64,000 nt of DNA. It comes from Daucus carota subsp. sativus. Its lineage: Eukaryota > Streptophyta > Magnoliopsida > Apiales > Apiaceae. Both the position numbers and the translations under genes were made by a program. Shown one piece after another: positions 58,701 to 64,000 of this stretch (position 1 is its first letter; each line of letters begins with the position of its first letter). The DNA is taken from positions 18,818,545-18,882,544 of the forward strand of contig NC_030386.2 in assembly GCF_001625215.2 (NCBI RefSeq). The letters run 5' to 3'. Below the pieces are notes generated by a model. It searched no databases and had not been told where the DNA came from. It was given only the letters and a program-made list of their open reading frames with translations.

Positions 58701-61108
58701 TTGTTCAGATGCTTGACAGGTTGGCTGGTCATGAATTCTATTGCCTGTTGGATGGGTATTCTGGCTATAATCAGATTGCTATTTCTCCGGAGGATCAAGA
58801 AAAGACAACCTTTACATACCCTTATGGTACATTTGCATTCCGAAGAGTACCTTTTGGCTTATGCGGTGCACCAGCCACTTTTCAAAGGTGCATGACGGCA
58901 ATATTCTCAGAGATGATCGGCATCAATGTGGAGGTATTCATGGACGATTTTTCTGTATTTGGAACATCTTATGACGAATGCCTCACGAATCTGAGAATGG
59001 TTCTTAAGCGCTGTGTGGAAACTAATCTGATTCTCAATTGGGAAAAATGCCATTTCATGGTGCAAGAAGGAATCATATTGGGACATAAAGTATCTGCCAA
59101 GGGACTGGAAGTTGATAAAGCGAAGGTGGAAACAATTAAAAATCTTCCTCCACCACTCTCGGTTAAGGGCATCCGAAGCTTCCTTGGTCATGCAGGTTTC
59201 TATCGGAGGTTCATCAAGGACTTCTCAAAAATTTCCAAACCTCTTTGCAATCTGTTAGAGAAAGACATTCCATTCAAATTTGATGAGGAGTGCTTGGAAG
59301 CATTTGAAATTTTGAAAAAGAAGTTGACATCAGCACCTATCATCACTACACCTGATTGGAGTAAACCATTCGAATTGATGTGTGATGCCAGTGATTATGC
59401 TGTAGGAGCTGTACTGGGCCAGCGTACAAGTAACGTGTTTCATGTTATCTACTACGCCAGCAAAACTTTAAATGATGCACAGTTGAACTACACTACTACA
59501 GAAAAAGAACTTCTAGCTATTGTCTTTAGCTTTGAGAAGTTCAGGTCTTATCTTCTTGGAACAAAAGTAGTGGTATACACTGATCATGCAGCCATTCGGT
59601 ATCTCATCTCAAAGAAGGATTCTAAACCAAGACTAATTCGTTGGGTTCTATTACTCCAAGAATTTGATGTGGAAATTAAAGATCGGAAAGGCACGGAAAA
59701 TCAGGTAGCGGATCATTTATCCTGACTAGAAGATCATAGCAAACAAACTACCGACAGTATTCTAATTAATGAATTCTTCCCAGATGAACAGTTGTTTGGG
59801 GCTGAGGCCGAAGAGCCATGGTTTGCTGACATTGTAAATTATCTGGTGAGTAAGGTCATTCCTCCAGAATTCTCTTATGCTCAACGCAAGAAATTCCTTC
59901 ACGATGTGAAATGGTATATTTGGGATGAACCCTTTTTGTTTAAACAAGGAGTCGATCAAATTCTCAGACGGTGTATCCCTAATAATGAAGTTGAGGGAGT
60001 TTTGCGCGAGTGCCATTCCACTGGTTATGGAGGCCATTATAGCGGAGAGAAGACAGCAAAGAGGGTACTTCAAGCAGGTTTTTACTGGTCAACTCTGTTT
60101 AAAGATGCTCATCAGTTTGTGTTGGGTTGCGATCGATGTCAACGTACAGGTAATATTTCTAGGAGGAATGAAATGCCTCTTAAAATGCTTTTGGAAGTCG
60201 AAATATTTGATGTTTGGGGTATTGACTTTATGGGACCGTTCGTTTCGTCTTGCAACAACCAGTATATTCTATTAGCAGTTGATTACGTGTCTAAATGGGT
60301 GGAGGTGAAAGCCTTACCTACAAATGATGCTAAGGTGGTCTTGCAATTTCTACAAAAACAAATCTTTACCCGTTTCGGAGTCCCTAGAGTCATTATCAGT
60401 GATGAAGGCTCTCATTTCTGCAATCAGAAATTCACAACCTTGATGACGAGGTATAATATCAATCACCGGGTTGCTACTGCTTATCATCCTCAAACGAATG
60501 GTCAAGCTGAAGTGTCTAACAGAGAGATCAAACGCATATTAGAGAAGGTGGTTAACCCTTCTAGGAAAGACTGGTCCTTGCGATTAGACGAGGCTGCTTG
60601 GGCTTATCGAACAGCTTACAAAACACCATTGGGTACTTCTCCATTTCAGTTAGTGTTTGGGAAAGCTTGTCACTTACCAGTAGAATTGGAACATAAAGCT
60701 TATTGGGCACTAAAGAAGTTGAATTTCGACTTACAATTAGCTGGAGAGAAACGCATGATTCAACTCAATGAGTTGGAGGAGTTCCGCCTCCGTGCTTATG
60801 AAAATAACAAACTCTACAAAGAGAAGGTGAAAAGATTGCATGATCAGCGGTTGATACAAAAATCTTTTGTGGTAGGACAATTGGTTCTATTGTATAACTC
60901 TCGGTTGAAGCTGTTTCCAGGGAAACTCAAGTCACGCTGGTCGGGACCGTTTACAGTCAAGACGGTATTCCCCCACGGTGCGGTAGAAATCTATGCCAAA
61001 TCACCGGATGAATCATTTAAGGTTAATGGTCAACGGTTGAAGCCTTACTTTGGCGGAAATGTGAATCGTGAGGTACAAACCACGATTTTTCAATCGGAAT
61101 CGGATTAA
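55778..61108 (+). pseudogene. gag-pol polyprotein with two in-frame stops
   Basis: One frame of about 1776 codons, interrupted by TAG at 56435-56437 and TGA at 59723-59725. Pieces: 55778-56437, 56474-59725 and 59792-61108. Gag: retrotransposon gag domain (about 60-220: WLHSLPSGSITTWEDLAQKF), Gln-rich region and a C..C....H....C knuckle near 56640-56680. Protease: DLGASIN near residue 607. RT: FMDDFSVFG near 1055. RNase H: MCDASDYAVGAVLG near 1204. Integrase: HHCC zinc region with CDRCQRTG (about 1415-1455), then GIDFMGPF and DEGSHFCNQ and the [10 protein letters not shown] glutamate region. No frameshift was seen. Both stops could be single transitions, as expected after methylation of CpG or CHG sites. 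Confidence 0.93.
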
Positions 61109-61122
61109 TTCTGGACTTCACG

Positions 61123-61583
61123 TCGAGCTAACGACGTTAAACAAGCGCTTCGTGGGAGGCAACCCGCGCATTGGAACCATGTTGTACCGTTGTAAACCTC
61201 AAAAACGCAAAAAACGAGAAAATTCGGCCCTGGGTGGCAGACACTAGCGCGCCCGCGCTAGTGTCCAGCGCGCCCGCGCTAAGTTGCTCAGCGCGCCCGC
61301 GCTCCCGCGCTACTGTCTGCCCAGAAGCCCGATTTTCTCCCAAAAATATTTTATTTTCCGTTTTTAAAAGCCCACAATCCTAATTTTGCATGCCTAGCCC
61401 GAAATATATCCTCAATAACCCTAACCCAGCTCTCAAAATCCTATATAAACACAAAACCTATCTCTAATTCCTATTCTAATTCTATAAACCCTACTTATAT
61501 ATATACACATCCATACACACAATCACCATCAAATCTCTCAAACCCACTACACACAAATCTCTTGCAACTTTCGATCTCTATCA
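61123..61583 (+). other. Spacer between pol and the 3' ORF
   Basis: Contains AAGCGCTTCGTGGGAGGCAA (61143-61162), a phrase I associate with this position in Athila elements, then the CpG-rich palindromes, then a leader-like CT/CA-rich stretch before the next ATG. Confidence 0.55.
61245..61312. repeat. CpG-rich palindromic array between pol and 3' ORF
   Basis: TAGCGCGCCCGCGCTA at 61245-61260, CAGCGCGCCCGCGCTA at 61266-61281, CAGCGCGCCCGCGCTC at 61289-61304 and a partial CCGCGCTA. Same unit and same lead-in (TGGCAGACA) as the LTR array at 54493. Confidence 0.9.
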
Positions 61584-62708
61584 ATGGCACCCAAAAGAGC
61601 CCGAAGATCACAAGGACCAAGCACCCAAGCCCCTACATCTAGCGATTCTTCCTCGATGGGTGAGGTTGAATTCACCTCCGATGGTGCACGAACCGAGTTT
61701 CAACGGCTTATGAATAAGTCGATAGTCAAGGAGAGGGGATTCTTACCCACAGCTGAAGATGGGGATCTCTTAAGCATGATTCAAGAAAGGGGATGGGAGT
61801 CTTTTTGCGAGGCTCCGGAGGCGGTTCCCTTGGCCATTATTCGCGAGTTCTATGTTAATGCCAAGGAGAATCGCGATGGTTTCACGGTGGTGCGAGGAAC
61901 CCGTGTGGATTATAGTGCGGAGGCGATCCGTAGAGTGATTGGGGGGCGTGCCAAGCGCCGTAATGAAGAAGATTGGGTTGTAGAGAGGATTGGGCGTGCC
62001 AAACGCCGGTTTGATGAACATGTTTCTTTTCCGGCAGCCGCTTTGAACCGGTATGCGAAGGCGTGGAACGCCTTCATCTGTGCTAACATCATGCCATCTT
62101 CACATGGGCATGAGGTGACGGTGGATAGAGCTATTCTGCTCTTTGGGATTGTCTCGGACAAGTATATTGATCTGGGACATGTGATTCATCAGGGGATTCT
62201 GAGGTTCTTACAAGGAGGAACCACTGGTGCCATTCCGTACGGCACAATTGTTACGAAGCTCTGTCGATCAAGCGGTGTTCGTTGGCCAGCCAACGAGCAA
62301 TTACAGCTGCCAGCAGCACCTATTGATCATTCGGCGATCAGCCGGATGACGGAGTGGGAAGGAGAAGTTCCCCACCCTCGAGGCCTCGGGTACATATATG
62401 ATGAGATGCCAGGGGGACGCTCAGGGTTCATTAGGAGAAAGCGGACTAGAGCTTCTGGAGCTGGTACTTCTCAGACGGAGAGGAGCCCCGAACCGATGGG
62501 AGATGTTCATTATCGCCGAATAGCGAGACGGATGGACACTATGCATGACATCCACCAGAGGTTTGCATTTGACTTGACACAAGCTCTTGGTAATGCTTTT
62601 CAGGCACAGGGGGTCACAGTTCAGTGGCCAGTATTCGGAGCAGGGATGCAGTATCCTCCACCTGATTCACCTCCAGCAGAGGAGGGGGAGGACTCGGACT
62701 CCGAGTAG
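61584..62708 (+). CDS. Athila 3' ORF (env position), intact
   Basis: Uninterrupted 374-residue frame between pol and the 3' LTR. A basic start (MAPKRARRSQG) and Ser-rich linker lead into a domain (about 30-250) with ERGFLPTAEDGD, WESFCEAPEAVPLAIIREFY, VVRGTRVDYSAEAIRRVIG and HVIHQGILRFL. These match the 'putative plant transposon protein' family commonly found at this place in Athila elements. The tail is acidic (EEGEDSDSE). No signal peptide or membrane segment is visible, so an envelope role is unsupported; the basic start could be a nuclear signal. The function is unknown. Confidence 0.8.
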   Translation: MAPKRARRSQGPSTQAPTSSDSSSMGEVEFTSDGARTEFQRLMNKSIVKERGFLPTAEDGDLLSMIQERGWESFCEAPEAVPLAIIREFYVNAKENRDGFTVVRGTRVDYSAEAIRRVIGGRAKRRNEEDWVVERIGRAKRRFDEHVSFPAAALNRYAKAWNAFICANIMPSSHGHEVTVDRAILLFGIVSDKYIDLGHVIHQGILRFLQGGTTGAIPYGTIVTKLCRSSGVRWPANEQLQLPAAPIDHSAISRMTEWEGEVPHPRGLGYIYDEMPGGRSGFIRRKRTRASGAGTSQTERSPEPMGDVHYRRIARRMDTMHDIHQRFAFDLTQALGNAFQAQGVTVQWPVFGAGMQYPPPDSPPAEEGEDSDSE

Positions 62709-63945
62709 GTATGTGGGTGCTCTAGCCTTTTTACCGCTTTCAATGGGGACATTGAAAATTTTAAGTTTGGGGGTGGTAATCTAAGGAAGAGCATATTATC
62801 ATAATTTTGTTTATTATTGCATGTGTTAGTTAGTTCGTGTAGTTCACGTTTATTTTATTTTGCTTTGATTTTTTCTCACGTTTTTTTCTATTTTTCTCAT
62901 ATTTTTTTTATTTTTTTATTTTACATGTTTAGTGGTAATTGTTGTAGTTAGTATCACGAGCATTTGCATGAATTATGAAGTATAAGCCAAGTTAATTGCC
63001 TATGATGAGTTATGTGCGTAGTTCTTGATTAGTAATTTCAATTGCAATGCTAGGTTAGTACTTGGAAATTGCTTGTGTTGGAAATTGTAATTCACATATG
63101 TTCTTGAGATAGGATTTAGACGAAATTCCTTGAATTCGAGGATTGAATTGAGCACCCTTCAGCTTAGGTCTGTAAATCTTAAGTTTGGGGGAACTGAGGA
63201 GTAGATATACCTTTCTAGAAAAAAGAAAAAAAAAGAAAAAAAAAGAAAGAGTAGCAAATAAATTCACTAAAAAAATAAGTGGTAGAATTAACTAGGTTGA
63301 GCTCATTAGTACTCGAGTAATTAAGTCTGAGGGGACTTTGTGCCTAACAACCTAAAGCCCTTCGTGGTTTGGGATTGTTGACCCAACGCTCGCTACATGG
63401 GTACTAGTGCATAAATCTTTAGGGATCTCAACCATTGCACGGTTAAATAAACCACTAGAATAGAGTGAATAATTGGTGTGTGAAGTCTTGTGGTGTTCGT
63501 AACGCATTTACACTACGAAGCGCTCTGACCTTAGACCGAGCAATTAATCACCAATAAAAAGAAAAAAAAATAGTGAATAAAATAGAAGGGTGTGGACATT
63601 CTTTGGGACCTTGGCTTTTAGTTGGACTTGAGTGACGGGGTGTTAGTTTTAAACTTTTACGATTCTTGATTGGGATTCTGTGGGAGTAGTAGTTTTTGTC
63701 TTGTCTCAATAAAAGAGCATGCTTGCACACACTGGCACTCCACACTTGTAAATAGAAGAGTAATTGACTTAGTAGCGAGAGAAGTGAAATTCGAGAACAT
63801 TAGCACAATCTGAGGTATTATAATTGGCAAGGCAATTACTTCATAGTTCACTCATTCATCACGTAGTTGCATTCATGCATTGCATTGTATTATTGTATAG
63901 TGTCGTTGACGCTTGAGGACAAGCATCAGTTTAAGTTTGGGGGTG
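62709..63945 (+). other. Athila 3' non-coding region
   Basis: Over 1.2 kb with no gene. TTAAGTTTGGGGG occurs near 62759 and 63180 (AAGTTTGGGGGAAC) and again at the true polypurine tract before the LTR. Minus-strand frames here show no domain. Confidence 0.7.
63929..63945 (+). other. Polypurine tract
   Basis: TTTAAGTTTGGGGGTG immediately precedes the 3' LTR (63946). This is where plus-strand synthesis would start. Confidence 0.7.
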
Positions 63946-64000
63946 TGATAAGTGGTATTTATACACACTTATAGGCCTTCATTTCCACTTAAATTGGTTG
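63946..64000 (+). repeat. 3' LTR (start only)
   Basis: Repeats the first 55 bases of the 5' LTR; the window ends inside it. Confidence 0.95.

Larger units (their letters stand above)
54096..64000 (+). mobile_element. Athila-type Ty3/gypsy LTR retrotransposon (3' end cut)
   Basis: The 5' LTR (54096 to about 55632) starts TGATAAGTGGTATTTATACA, and the same sequence restarts at 63946 as the 3' LTR, cut by the window end. Order: LTR, PBS, gag-pol in one frame with two stops, spacer with CpG-rich palindromes, extra 3' ORF, long 3' non-coding region, PPT, LTR. Full length would be about 11.4 kb. The gag-pol order (PR-RT-RH-INT), lack of chromodomain, tRNA-Asp-type PBS and the extra ORF indicate the Athila/Tat branch. 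Confidence 0.93.

Noticed and set aside
1..64000. tRNA and rRNA genes
   Set aside because: No cloverleaf with conserved A and B boxes or rRNA segment was recognised; the tRNA-Asp match at 55639 is a primer binding site.

Overview
The window is nuclear DNA of a flowering plant. Genes have GT-AG introns, intergenic DNA is AT-rich and full of transposon remains, and a TIR-NB-LRR (TNL) immune receptor is present. TNLs are typical of eudicots and missing from grasses, so a eudicot is likely; the species cannot be fixed from sequence alone. Host genes supported by complete reading frames are: two tandem MAPKKK20-like kinases (2627-3610 and 6838-7818, + strand), a five-exon Alfin-like PHD protein (8179-12415, -), a three-exon NAC035/LOV1-like NAC factor (20517-22161, -), an intronless membrane-anchored methyltransferase-like protein (26203-27531, +) and a five-exon TNL of 1108 residues (36796-46916, -). 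Broken host genes are an LTI65/RD29B-like fragment, an Alfin exon relic, a zeta-class GST relic and two TNL relics.

Layout. 0-13 kb: a segmental duplication carries kinase A plus a truncated Alfin end, then kinase B plus the whole Alfin gene tail to tail. A 750-bp hAT-type element sits in the kinase B promoter, and kinase A preserves the empty site. 13-18.5 kb: a nearly intact L1-type LINE (13071-18528) with a 13-bp target duplication, just upstream of the Alfin gene. 20-27.5 kb: the NAC and methyltransferase genes among MITEs. 27.7-31 kb: a TNL relic split by a 1.7-kb poly-A retroposon with an 18-bp duplication. 31.6-36 kb: a candidate solo LTR, the GST relic, a Tourist MITE and a Helitron. 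36.8-46.9 kb: the TNL, whose third intron (6.2 kb) is a nest of Helitron-like elements, a Pack-MULE-like element with 9-bp duplications, and hAT elements inside the MULE. 51-53 kb: a scrambled third TNL copy carrying another hAT element. 53.2-53.5 kb: an unexplained cluster of five hairpins. 54.1-64 kb: an Athila-type Ty3/gypsy retrotransposon, cut by the window end in its 3' LTR, with one gag-pol frame broken by only two stop codons and an intact additional 3' ORF.

No operon-like or new defence system was seen. The most unusual signals are the hairpin cluster at 53235-53447, the CpG-rich palindromic arrays present both in the Athila LTR and between its pol and 3' ORF, the Pack-MULE cargo inside the TNL intron, the loss of the MHD aspartate in all three TNL copies, and the HCD to YCD change in kinase B. 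Coordinates of exons come from reading splice sites and family resemblance by eye; no alignment or database search was run.
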